Part shown: positions 9,886 to 22,400 of the stretch, one piece after another
Numbering within the stretch: position 1 is the stretch's first letter
Layout: every line of letters begins with the position of its first letter
DNA from: Cadophora sp. MPI-SDFR-AT-0126
Lineage: Eukaryota; Ascomycota; Leotiomycetes; Helotiales; Ploettnerulaceae
Direction: 5' to 3'
Assembly (NCBI GenBank): GCA_020747065.1
Contig: JAGMVK010000002.1
Coordinates: forward strand, 2,356,001-2,420,000
Length of the DNA stretch: 64,000 nt
The notes under the pieces: generated by a model
What the model was told of the DNA's origin: nothing
Databases searched by the model: none
Seen by the model: the letters and a program-made list of their open reading frames with translations, nothing else
Translations under genes and position numbers: made by a program

Positions 9886-11476
9886 ATGTTTACAACATCA
9901 ACAACACTGCGATATTCTGTTCTCGTTGCCGTCTCTTGCATGTACTTGGGTGTGTACTGGAGTGTGTATTGCAGTCTCTTGATCCTTCCCTCGATCACAG
10001 CCAACACAGTTTCTGATAACGTTCTATAGTATACGACCTGCCATCAGCTCTCTCTACCCCACTACAAGATTACCTCGCCCTGAGCAACTCTCAATACACA
10101 TATCTACTCTCAGCCCTCTACATAGCGTTTGCTGTGCCAAGCATTGTGCTCCCTTTCTTCTCTGGTTTCGCGATACAGAAATTCGGTGCTAGGCCGTTAT
10201 TGCTCTGCTGTTTGGCAGCAGTGGTCAGCAGTCAGCTGGGCTTCTGCGTTGCTGAACAGAACAAATCGACGACGGGATTGGTGATTGCTCGCGTACTTTT
10301 GGGAATGGGAGGTGAAGTCTTAGGTGTACTTGGAACTGAGGTCGTGACAAGATGGTTCCCGTAGGTCTTCCCGCTTTAGGTGTTCATGGCACTTTCTCGT
10401 TGTGTTGGCATTGTTTATTAATATTGTCCTGTTAGTGGAGACGAGACGGGTCTCGCAATGGCAATATACGAGAGCTTGTCGTCTCTAGGTAGCGTGACAA
10501 ACTCCAATGCCACTCCCCGGTTGACGAACGCTTACGGTCCCTTGATTGCCGTGTGGGTGTCGAGCATATTGGCACTGGGACTAGTTTTAGGAAGTACTGC
10601 ATATGTACTAATAGCAGATGTCACTGAAGGTACTGCTGGGAAGGAAGAACCTACCAAAGCAAATTTTATCGAGTCTATCCGTGGTCTCCCACGAAGTTTC
10701 TGGTACATTGCCTCCATTTGCTTGACTGGCTATGGGTGTTTACTGCCTTTCTTTAACTCGGCGCAGCGATTTATTGCATCTCGATTTTACTCGGACGATC
10801 AAACAATGGCGGGATTGGTTGTGAGGCAAGGCCACATTTCCCCGCTTCGGTGATCCTTGCTAAAGAGCCATGCAGCATAGTGCATTTCGTAGGAGGAGTG
10901 ATGCCTATGTTTGTTGGACTACTCCTTGAGATTCCAGCGATCAGAAATTATTCACTGGTTCTTCTCTTCTCGCAGATATTAATGCTTATCGCCCATATTC
11001 TGTTCTTAGCAGACTATGGCGGGCTAATACTTCCTTTATCTTTGCTTGCTGTCGGGAATGCGCTATTTTCAGCTGGAATTTGGGCCAGCGTGTCAGTTAG
11101 TATTCTCCAAACCAACAGCCCAGTAGACTTAGCTATAGAGCTCGAGTCATTATTCATAGATGGTGAGGATGATAATCTCGCCGAAGAAGAGCTACAGGAC
11201 GGCGAGCAGAGAACTTTAGGTACAGAGACTTTGTTGCCTGTGGTCCCGTATGGGCCTGTTGAGGAGGGAGGGGGACTAGGGAATGTTCTTCTAATGACAG
11301 GTTACGGGATCATAACAAGCTTGATGGGTATAAGCATCGTAGTAACTCCTTTCTTCCTTGTTGCTGCTGAGGGCTGGGCGGGATTCTCAGGCTTGGAAAT
11401 GGTTTTTGTAGCTTTAGCCGGCCTTGGCGTTCTCACTTCCTTAGGATTGGTGATAAAGGAGAAAAGGCTACACTAG
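9886..11476 (+). CDS. major facilitator superfamily transporter, MFSD1-like
   Basis: Polytopic membrane transporter. Proposed exons 9886-9961, 10030-10360, 10436-10820 and 10868-11476 give 466 codons. The first exon carries a hydrophobic segment (L-V-A-V-S-C-M-Y-L-G-V-Y-W) leading into Y-D-L-P-S-A-L-S-T-P-L, a pattern typical of the MFSD1-type (lysosomal dipeptide carrier) branch. Then come A-L-Y-I-A-F-A-V-P-S, G-A-R-P-L-L-L and further helices, with an acidic loop near I-D-G-E-D-D-N. The first three exons fit well with phases 1, 2 and 0. The junction between 10820 and 10868 is weak: the frame changes and the only phase-compatible intron would be 47 nt with a purine-rich acceptor. A frameshift mutation is therefore possible. 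Substrate is unknown; MFSD1-like assignment is inference from the N-terminal helices. Confidence 0.75.
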
Positions 11477-11749
11477 AACGTCTTGTTTTCTCCTCTCAAT
11501 TTTTTTTTTGGCGCCGCAAAATGGCTCTTTAGTGTGAAAATTTAATTATCAAATATCCCAGTAAAAATTTCAGAACGCAAAATAATTGACAATTCACGAG
11601 AGCGATGGGCAAGGGAATTTAGTTGCTATTTGAAGCTGTGAAAGCGCAATGTTCCAAGTTTTGATGGTGTCTACGATTCTTTTCTGTTCTGTACCAAGTA
11701 CGATTTGCCCGTTCCAGTAAGCAGCTCGCAGCGTTGCCATATAACCCCT

Positions 11750-12959
<1,210 letters not shown>

Positions 12960-14753
12960 CTTCAAAAACCGAAGAACACAAGAACAGTGAGGTAGGAGAA
13001 GGAAGCCGAATGATCGACTCTGTCCAGATAAAGTAAAAAGCCAAGTCGAGAGAATTCGGGGGAAAATAAGTGTGTATATAAAAACCAAGGGAATAATTTA
13101 GGCTTGTCCCGAGTGGAATTTCGTTCTCCAGTTTAGAAGCAATCTTGATATGAGGCTCGCACCCTGTGCATAGGGGCTTCTCTTCCAAAAATCACATCAT
13201 ACAATAGCACTAGTTTGTATACGGAAGTTGATTCGGATAGAAATGGCGCCATTATGCGTCCATGCGGTAGGACGATGCATAACCAACAAGACGTGCATAA
13301 CTAACATTACACGCATACGAGCTGAATGGAAGTTTATTCCGAACTTCCTAGAAGCCAATTCGGGCAGGCTGTCCAGTTTTCAGGGTCAAATCGAGCCCCA
13401 CGTCTTCCAGTCCCTTCTGAGGAGCTGTTCAGTTGTCTAATTTTGCTCTTCACGCTCCCTTCGATTCAAAAAAGACTCGCACAATTTCGAGGCCAACTTT
13501 CCGCCTCATTCAGAAGACCCCTTCATGATTATAGCGAATAACGTGCTATAACTTCTTCTTGAAACTGCTCACAATACTGTGTTTTGCAGACACCCACTTA
13601 CCCCAAGATCAACTGTGGCTATATCTAAGCAGCCATATGGCCTTGACGTGCGTTCATCGAGCTCACCATCGACCATTTGACTAGCGTTCCATTATTTAAT
13701 GCGTTACCAACATCTACCCCCCCTCCCCCCCCCCCCCCCCCCCCCCCCCCCCCGCGGCTATGAAGTGAATATTACGGCTGTTCCCGGCCACTAGCGAAAG
13801 AACTTTACGAATGGACCAGTAGAGAAATAAGCTCAAACAGTGGACCGAGAAGGATTTCTGTCGATATGCTAGTGGTAGCAGGATCACACAATTGACTCAT
13901 AGCTTCTCAAGTTCGCCTCAAGAACATGCCAGGCTAGCAAAAAAGCTCTCGGCAGTTATAATCCTTTCAAGACGGACTTGTAGCATTGGCTATGTTTCAT
14001 GTAGGTGCTAGCGTAGCGTTAATCTCAATCTCAGTTCGGGGACTCTAAAATTTGCGGTACTACCGGTATTACATCCGTGTTGGTAATGATATGTCCGTAC
14101 CTCAAGTTGCGTCTACCAAAACGAGTTGTGGCACTATCCTTGTAACCCTAGAATTGCTTAGATTCGCTTCCATTTATATTTCCAAGACCCTGTCCATCGT
14201 TCATCGAGATGACAAATGATTTCTAAATGCTGAATGATTATCAAGACACAAGACAGTGTTAGCGATAGGTGGATTGTGAGTGTCCATAGAACTCAACAAA
14301 AACTGTAGCTTCTGGGAGATGTCGTGTTGGTTATGCACGTCGTGGGGGTGAATACGGGGTGGAGGTCCAGCCTCCGTAAAATGCTCAAGCCAGAACTGCA
14401 GGTTTTGGTCACCAACTCACACAACAAAAGCTAAGGATTAGCGCTGTTGGTATAATTATTGTTGCTTCGATCCAATAGATGTGCCGTATTGCTAATCTAT
14501 CAGGCTCTGACTTTTCTGCCGCACAGCAGCAGGAGAGAAGAACGGCCATGGAACTGCGGCATGCCTGGCGTGCCTCTTTTGTATGTCTACTACTTCCTTC
14601 ACGCAGTATCCATGAATTTTATGGGATCTCATTTCCCTGGTATAAAACAACTGTTGAGGCTGTCATCTACCATCTAATTGTCAGCCCAAGAGACCTTCCC
14701 ACACACATCCGACGCCCCTGGTGGTCAGTATCCACAGAAGAGCCTCTGCCAAA
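12960..14753. other. long intergenic region with poly-C and repeat fragments
   Basis: About 1.8 kb between spermidine synthase and the SET gene, which are divergently transcribed, so it contains both promoters. No convincing gene. It does contain two degenerate ARRVG-type repeat fragments (13270-13315 on the minus strand and 14320-14346 on the plus strand) and a long C homopolymer. Short frames are not protein-like. Confidence 0.5.
13717..13753 (+). repeat. poly-C tract (C7-T-C29)
   Basis: Seven C, one T, then 29 consecutive C. The purity suggests a slippage-prone homopolymer, or that the exact length is an assembly or sequencing estimate. Confidence 0.95.
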
Positions 14754-15840
14754 ATGTCCCCTCAGCCGGCATACGAAGCTAGCTTTTATGTGAATCCCAA
14801 CGCTTACTTTACGACCGACCCAGTCAAAGGTACAGGTACGGCATCAAGAATTCATCTTCAAGAAGGCGCCCTGTTATTCATTGACAACCCGTACGCTTTG
14901 GTTCCTACTGCGGCTGTAAATAGTGGCGATTATACACTTTGCAGCAGAATACAATGCAGCCGAAAAATCATCCGCAACGCAAACGCCGTTTCATGCGGTA
15001 AGCAGTGTACGGACGAAGTCGTGTGGTGCAATTCAGAATGCCAACAACTGGGCATTGCAGAACATGAATTTGAATGTTCGTGGCTCAAGACACATGCGAA
15101 GTCTATTCGTCAGGAGATTGTTGAAGAAGACTTTTATACTCTTTGGCTTATAGTACGAACTCTTGCCCAAGGCCAGTTGGAAGTAGCCTCCACAAAATCT
15201 TTGATGGAGCCAGCCTCCACAATTGATGGAAGCTTCGAAAGTAACTGGAATGTCGTGCGCAGACTCCGCTCCAACCAGGAACTATTCCAACCGCAGAAGT
15301 TAGAGTACTGGAGAGTGCTCGTGGAAAGATTTCTCGTCGGAAGTCATACGAAACTCCATCACCCGTTCGATTCTACGTACATGTTAACTATGACGTGCCA
15401 AGTTGAGACCAATCACTATGATCTGTGGCCAAAACTTATCGGCATCTGGCCTCTCCCTACGTCGTCTTCCAATCCAGGCGAGAGTTGCTACGCATACGCA
15501 ATGTATCTTCGGACGCCGTTTTTGAATCACTCCTGTATTCCCAATGTAAGTTCCAGCATCACCTATCTGTTATCAAAACAACCCTATAGAGAAATTAAAA
15601 CCGGTATTGATGATACTGCAGTTGATGCATCAGCCGGATGAAAGCGGACGGATGGTTTTTCGTGCCGCAAGAAATATTGCTGCTGACGAGGAGTTCTCGG
15701 TGGCTTATTTTGATTTGGCGCAGCCTAAATACATGGATGTGAAGGAGAGGAGGGCTTACTTGGAGAGTGAGTTTAGGTTTACCTGTGTTTGTCCTAGGTG
15801 CATTACTGAGTCTGGCGAAACTGGAAGCGATATATTGTAG
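14754..15840 (+). CDS. SET-domain protein with MYND-like zinc finger
   Basis: Candidate lysine methyltransferase of the SMYD type. Exons 14754-15545 and 15622-15840 join in phase 0 to 336 residues. The start at 14754 has a good context (CAAAATGTC); the in-frame ATG at 14721 is an alternative adding 11 residues. The N-terminal SET half begins P-V-K-G-T-G-T-A-S-R-I. A Cys-rich insertion follows, C-S-R-I-Q-C-S-R through C-N-S-E-C-Q-Q and H-E-F-E-C, as in MYND fingers. The catalytic half has F-L-N-H-S-C-I-P-N, split right after N by the intron, then R-N-I-A-A-D-E-E-F-S-V-A-Y-F-D and a post-SET-like C-V-C-P-R-C. Signature residues are present, so it is probably active. The substrate cannot be told. 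The 3' end lies about 100 bases from the RIP-mutated block. Confidence 0.85.
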
Positions 15841-16136
15841 TAAAGGTAAGGAAGAAGAATGTAGCGAAAAGAATCTTTCTTTGTATTTAGAGCAATTCTT
15901 AGCTTAACGTCTCACCCCCGCTTTTCGCCTACCGCTTCATTCCGCCTACCTCGCTTAACCTCACCGCTTCTTATACTACCTAACTTTAATAATTATTTAA
16001 TATTTTATTCTTTAATTAATTTTTTTTTTAAAATTTAGAATATAAATTAATCTTATTATAAAGTCTTAATATACTAAATATAATATTATATATATTATTA
16101 AAGAGATTAAAAATAGTAAGTTCTTATAAAAAGTAT

Positions 16137-16345
16137 AACGACTTAATGGAAGTTTATTAATAGCTATAATATAAAGTAGAAAAGATAAGGAAGAAAGAAG
16201 TTTAAAAGGAATCTTAAGTTTAAATATAAGAGAAGTAGCTACTAATTCTATTATAATATTATATCTAGTCATTTAGTTTTATAACTCTTAAGTTCTATAA
16301 TCTATAATATATATATAACTATACAGATTATCTATTATATTACTT
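16137..16345. repeat. left copy of outer long repeat (probable LTR)
   Basis: A stretch of about 210 bp that re-occurs in the same orientation at 32012-32240. Shared strings include AGTTTATTAATAG, ATAATATAAAGTA, GTAGCTACTA, TTATAATATTATATCTAGT and CTATAATCTATAATATATAT. Differences are mostly A/G and C/T, plus small indels. The pair flanks the whole nested block, so I read them as eroded LTRs of the older element; edges are approximate. Confidence 0.65.
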
Positions 16346-18792
16346 CTTTTTTTAAGGAAAGCTTATTTTTAAGCTATAAAAGAATTACTTCTATATCTTT
16401 AGTAATATTACTATATTATTTTTTTGTTTTTTATAAGTATTATTATTCTTTAATTCTTATACTATAATTTAATACTTTAAGAGTTTTAGTAGGTCTAGGA
16501 GTATAAGATTTTCTTAATAGAAATCTCTAAGCTTATATAAGTAAGTATAAAAGTCTATAGTAAAGTAGAATTTAAGGTTTAAGTTAAGTCTTTTTTAATT
16601 TATTTAGTAATATAATATATTATCTTACTTAAAGTAAATATCTAAGATATTTTAGACTTTTTATTTTTATCTTATATTTATAGTAAAGCGTAAGCTACTA
16701 TTTAGTTTCTTAATAAATAAAGTATAATAAGTAAAAGAAGTATAACTAAAGATAATAAAACTCTTATTAAAGTTCTTCTTAAAGTATTTCTTTATTACTT
16801 AGAGTTCTACCTTACTCTATTAGTATAATAGTTTATAACTATAGTTAATTTCAGCTTCTAACTTAATCTTATAATCTAATCTTAGTACTAAGTTAAGGAG
16901 AGTATTAGTAATAGTCTTTAAGAATATAATAATATACTCTTAATACTAAAAAGAGAGTTTCTTTTATAAGATATTCTTATATACTTCTTTTTTAGTAAAA
17001 AGTACTTATAGCTTAGCTTTCTAAGCTACTTAGTTAATAGCTTCATTTATCTCGCTTAATATAACTATAAAGAACTCTAACTTTTTCTAATAAAAAGTAT
17101 AATAGAAAGCTATTATATTAATCTTAGTAATATCTATCTTTAATAAAGTCCTTTATTTTAGAATTAAGTATTAATATATAGGAATTTCTTATATAAGAGT
17201 AGTTAAGTAAAGCTTATTAAGTATAAGATTATAAAGTTCTCTTTCTATCTATTAGAGTAAGCTAATAATTACTACTACTTAAGTATAAGTAAGGTACTTA
17301 TAAGAGATAACTTAGTTTTCCTAATAATATTAGTTATAAAGCTATTTAGTATTATAGTATTTCTTTTATATTACCTAGCGAATAATATAATATATAGTAA
17401 TTAATAGAGATATATATTAAAGCTTGTAAGAGAGTAGCTTTATAATTTATAGCTCTATTAGCTATTTATTAGTAATATAAGTAGTAGTTATAATAATATC
17501 TTAAGTCTATTAAGTAGTATCTTTCTTATCTATTACTACTTATTATTAAAATATATCTTATTAGTTAGTGACTTAAATATTATAAGGATTTAAGAGCTAT
17601 ATAGCATTATAAGTAATATATAAGAGTCTTAGGAGTACTATAGAAATATCTTTATTATAAGATTATACTAGGCTTTAATCCTTAATATTAAGCTATATAT
17701 TAAAGTAAGCTATTTAAGTTTACTTTAAAATAATCTTATAGTTTCTAAAGTCTAATAATATAAAAGGGATTTATTTTTAAACTTATTAATTAATTAATAT
17801 ATTTAAAAGGATAATATATAATATAATATTATTAGCTTAGCTATTATAACCTTTTACTTATATAAGATTAAGAAGTAAAGTAAAAGTAATACTAAACTTC
17901 TTAATAAGATCTTTAGTAAGTTTAATATTAATAAAAGTAAATCTACTTATCCTAGAGTTAGATAATATAAGAAAAGTAATTCTAATACTATTATAAAATA
18001 ATATATAAAAAATAATAAAACTTTTACTACTTATTAACTAATATATATTAATTTCTTAGAGATTAATTATTTATTTTAAAAAAGAGTCTTTTCTTAAAGT
18101 CCTTAGTTTTCTGAATTAATAATATTCTCTAGTTTCTCTTAGTCTTTATTAGCTTTAAAAAAGCCTTTACTTAGGAATTATTCTAATACTTTAATTTTTA
18201 AAATACTTAGATTAATAAGATTATAAAGTTTAAGGTAATCTCTAGTTATATATCTTATTTTCTTATAATTCTAGTAAAAAATAAACTTTTAAGTACTAAA
18301 AGCTATAAAGAGTAGTTAAAAGAGTATAGAAACTATAAAAGCTAAAGTAATATTATTTACTAAGAGAAAAGTAAGTATACTTCTTTATAAGAATAAAGTT
18401 AAAGAATCTTAAGTAAATAAGAGTATTATATAAATTAGAAGAGTATTTTAATAGCGCTATTCTTAAGTATAATAAACTTCCTTATTAAAGAAATTTATAA
18501 TAGAGATAAAATCTTAGAAACTTTTATTAGAAGTAAACTTATATATAACTTAGTCTTATAAAAATAAGTAGAGAGAGTTGTAAAAGTAAGTTATAAGATA
18601 TTTATTAAAAAGAATATAAGTATTCTAAACTAATTTAAGAAAGTAAGAGTAGTATTTTATAAACGATTCTATTAAGAATATCTATAGCTTATTTAAAGCT
18701 ATCTTAATATCTTATTACTTAAAAGTATTATTATAAATATTACTTAAGTAGTTAATTATTTCTTTAGTATTAGTAAATAGCTCTATTACTTC

Positions 18793-19153
18793 TGTCGTGC
18801 AGTGGTGCGAGCAGGCTGGGTTAAAGAGACAAGATCTCCTAATTAGAGTAAAAGTATAGTATAAAAAGATATATTTAAAAGAGCGTTACCTCCTTAAGGG
18901 AGGGCCTGAGAGTATATTATATATGCATAGTATACTGTAGTGGGGTCGAAGGCCCACTACAAGGGTTTTTGTTTTTCCGTTCCGGCCGTAGATAGATAGG
19001 TCAGCGCCGCAGACTAGCAATCATCATCTTCTTCCTCTCACTTCCATTGCTTGATTGGTCCACGCGCGGGTTATTCCCCTGTTTACTGTGCACTTGACGG
19101 TACTACTCTACTCCTTCATAATACTTGCTAAGTATATACTAGACCAGATATTA
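18793..19153. mobile_element. short RIP-spared island, possible solo LTR
   Basis: Unlike its surroundings, parts of this 360-bp stretch keep CpA and TpG (for example GTGCAGTGGTGCGAGCAGG and CATCATCTTCTTCCTCTCAC) and have normal base composition, while its middle is AT-rich. It begins TGTCG directly after ACTTC (18788-18792), and ACTTC recurs at 31052-31056 beyond the right LTR of the inner element. This suggests a short element with a 5-bp target duplication into which the large element later inserted. Its brevity could explain escape from RIP. Identity as a solo LTR is inference. Confidence 0.4.
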
Positions 19154-19424
19154 TGGAGGGGAAGACCCCAATCTCCACACGATAAGAGAGTAGTAAATAT
19201 ATAGTACATAAGGTGTGAAGTTTGCGAAATAACAGATAGACGGAATTAAAAGATATTATATATCTAAAGAGTACGAATTATTAAGTGAAGGAAGAAGTGT
19301 AAAACCTATTAGAGGGAAAAGAGCTGTTATTGTTATTTCTAATCTCTTAAGGAGATCTTAACTTAAGTATAATACTAAGTGCATAGGTCAGGTGATAAAA
19401 GTGTACTAAGGCCGATCCCTACTA
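19154..19424 (-). repeat. 3' LTR of the inner retrotransposon
   Basis: Direct-repeat copy of 30774-31044, same length (271 bp), with no indels in a manual alignment. On the plus strand it starts TGGAGGGGAAGACC and ends GGCCGATCCCTACTA. About 23 positions differ from the partner, all transitions. The polypurine tract next to its right edge identifies it as the 3' LTR of a minus-strand element. Confidence 0.9.
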
Positions 19425-22400
19425 TATACGTCCCTCCCTTTAAAAACTCGCCCCCGAGTATTACAGTAAATAAATGTAGTAGAGCTAAGCTATTTTTAAA
19501 AGTATTAAATCTTCAGAGGTAAAAGTAGAGGTCTATAGTGTAGAAGTGACGTTAAAGTTATATAAGGCCTGAACTATTATCGGTCTTAGTAAAATTGTAA
19601 ATAAAGGTTCACTTAGCTTACTTCTATAAGGTTATCCCTTATTATAATACCTTTATTTTCTTCTTTAACTTTTATAACTATAATACCTTTATTACCTCCT
19701 TCTTTCTCTTTACTTAATAAGCTCTATAACCCTTTTTAAAGCTGCGTAGGAAGCTTCTTTGTTCTTCCTTACTACTATACGCGTTCCTCTAGCGATAAAG
19801 ACTAAGTTATAGTTGCTTTTCCCCTTTAAGAGCTTACTTCTGAGAGTAAATAACCTTTAAGGAGGTTATAGGAGTAGCGCTACTCTCTCTCTAACTAAGG
19901 TGAGTATAAAGCTTCGTTACTCTTCTATTCTAATCTCTCTTCTTCTAATCTTATAACCTTAAGATTAGACTTAAGATTAAGACTAACGATCTCTAGTACT
20001 TAACTTAAGCTAAGCGGCTTTAAGCTCTTTAACCTCTATTAATTATACCTCCCTTTCTTTATATAGCTCTTATATACCTGAACCTTATACTAGAGCCTTA
20101 ACTTATAAGCTTTAGAATATAGATCTTTAAGTTAGAGATACTATTTTCTCTAATTAAGCTAAGTTAATCTCTTTACTTTTATTTCCCTTCTATTAACTAC
20201 TTCGCGTACAGACTAGATCTCTATATTAACTTATACTAATTTTCTATAGAGGTCTCTGCCTCTTTAATAAGCTTAGTGATATTAGAGCTTCTCTAAGTGA
20301 GGTTTCCTTCCTTTATGTTATATCTTTAGCTATACTATTACTTTTCTAGGCTTAGACCTTAATTACCTTACCTTATAATAGTCTCTTACTCTGCTATAAC
20401 AAATATCTCTTAGGAAAGGAGCTCTTTAAGTTACTTAGTAAGTCTCTATTCTCCCTTCTTCTTAAAACGCGTTAATTCTAGTAATATCTTTATAAGTTCC
20501 GCTATACGACTTTTAATCTAAAGCGCTTAAGTATATAGCTACTAACTCTACTTTATATAGCTAAGTTCTCTCTCCTAACTCCTTTACTCTTTACTCCCTT
20601 ACTAAGTTAATATTACTACTAGCCTCTTAGTACTAGTAACTAAGACGTATCTAACTTAGCGACTCCCCTCTTACACTTAGTAATAATCTCTTACTTTACT
20701 ATTACAGATATATACTTTAAGCGTATATATACTTATAAGGTTAGAGGTTTAAGTAGCTGGTAAGAAAGCTGATGTATTAGAGAAGGTAAGGACTATTAGA
20801 TTCTTATTAAGGTAATAGGAGTTACTAAGGCTATCTCTGTTATTAAGTATCTTCTCTTAGTTCTAAGGCTTTCTTACTAGGATATAAGACTTATTAAGTT
20901 GCTAGAGGAGTTTACTAATATCTTAAAGAGTAAGGATTATTACAAAGACTTAAGAGTAATAAGGGTTACTTTTATTTCTAAATACTATTAAGGCTCCTCC
21001 TTAATTAATATCTAGCTATAGCGATTTTCGTTTGATATAGAGGCTATCTGCTATAGAGGGTATCTACTAGAAGTAGGCTTAATTCTCTTATCTTTAGAGT
21101 ATAAGTATAGTATACTAAAGGGTAATAGCTATTATAAGTTTGTTCGCTTTTTAGTTTAGTGATAGTCTTAAGTATATCTAATAACTCCTAAAAGATATAT
21201 AGATCTATTATTAACTCTATTATCTTAAGGGCCAGCTAGTTAAAGCTTTTAACTTAGGTTACTTACTTTAGTAAAGGCACTCTAAGTATATTACATAGGC
21301 TCGCGGATTCTAACTCTGTTATACTATATCTGCACTTCTTATGTTAATACTCTTACTAGTACTTAAGCTATAATAGATCTTATAAGCTATATTCTTTCTA
21401 TCTGCTCCTCTCTAAGAGAGTAAAGATAATATAGATAAGGGCTTAGACTTAATAGGCGTAATTAAGGTTAAGCTAATCTAGAGATAAACTAATACTCTTT
21501 CCTTTAGTGAAGTTACTTTATTAAAAGTTATTAGCTAATAGTATATTCAGGCCTTTAACGTGTAAGAAACTCTAACCCTTAGGTAATTCTAAGGCATAGA
21601 GATATTAGCTTTATAAGGATAAGCTAGAGAGCTTCTGCTTTTAATAAGACTTTAATTAGCGAGTACTATATCTCCTTAGAAGCTATAGTAATAACTTAAC
21701 TAGTAGGAAACTACTAGAATAGTAGATAGCGTAAGTAGTCTTAGGTCTAAGGTAACTAGAATCTCTCTAGTTCTATATACGCTTTATAAGGGAAAAGGTT
21801 CTATAGGGCTAGTAGAACTAGGGTTTTCATTACTTTCCGCTAATAGATATCCTCCTTTAAGTTACTCTTAATAATAGATTAGAGATCTTTATTACTAAGT
21901 AAAGCTTCTCTATTATTAGTGCTATTAGTATTAGTAATATTTACCTTAGGGGATATCTTTTACTTATAGTCTTAGGGAAATCCTTTATTTTTACTAGCTA
22001 TTTTCCTAAGGGCTTCCGTAGATAAGGGATTTAGTGAGTTATCTTGGGGAAGTAGCGCTTAAATAGGGGATACTTTATATTAACTTTTATATATAGGGGA
22101 TAGACCTTTTACTACTTACTTCCAGAGTATACGCTTAAAGCTATTATAGTTAGTTATTAGGACGTATAAATCAGGCCTGTCTTACCTTCCTATTTAATAA
22201 GTGACTTATTATTAACTCCGCAGAAGGTACTAGTAATAATAGAGAGCTCTATAGTTCATATTATATACTTAAGGGAGTTATTAGCGCTAACGTAGGTAAT
22301 ATTTAGCCTTATATTAAATAGTTACTCTATAGGGCTAGATTATACTCTAATATTTCAGGGGTATTCAAGCTCTACTTCTTACCAGCTTTTCGTGTTTTAG

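Noticed and set aside
16066..16272. 68-codon minus-strand frame in AT-rich DNA
   Set aside because: Composed almost only of Ile, Leu, Tyr, Lys and Asn, which is what AT-rich non-coding DNA yields by chance.
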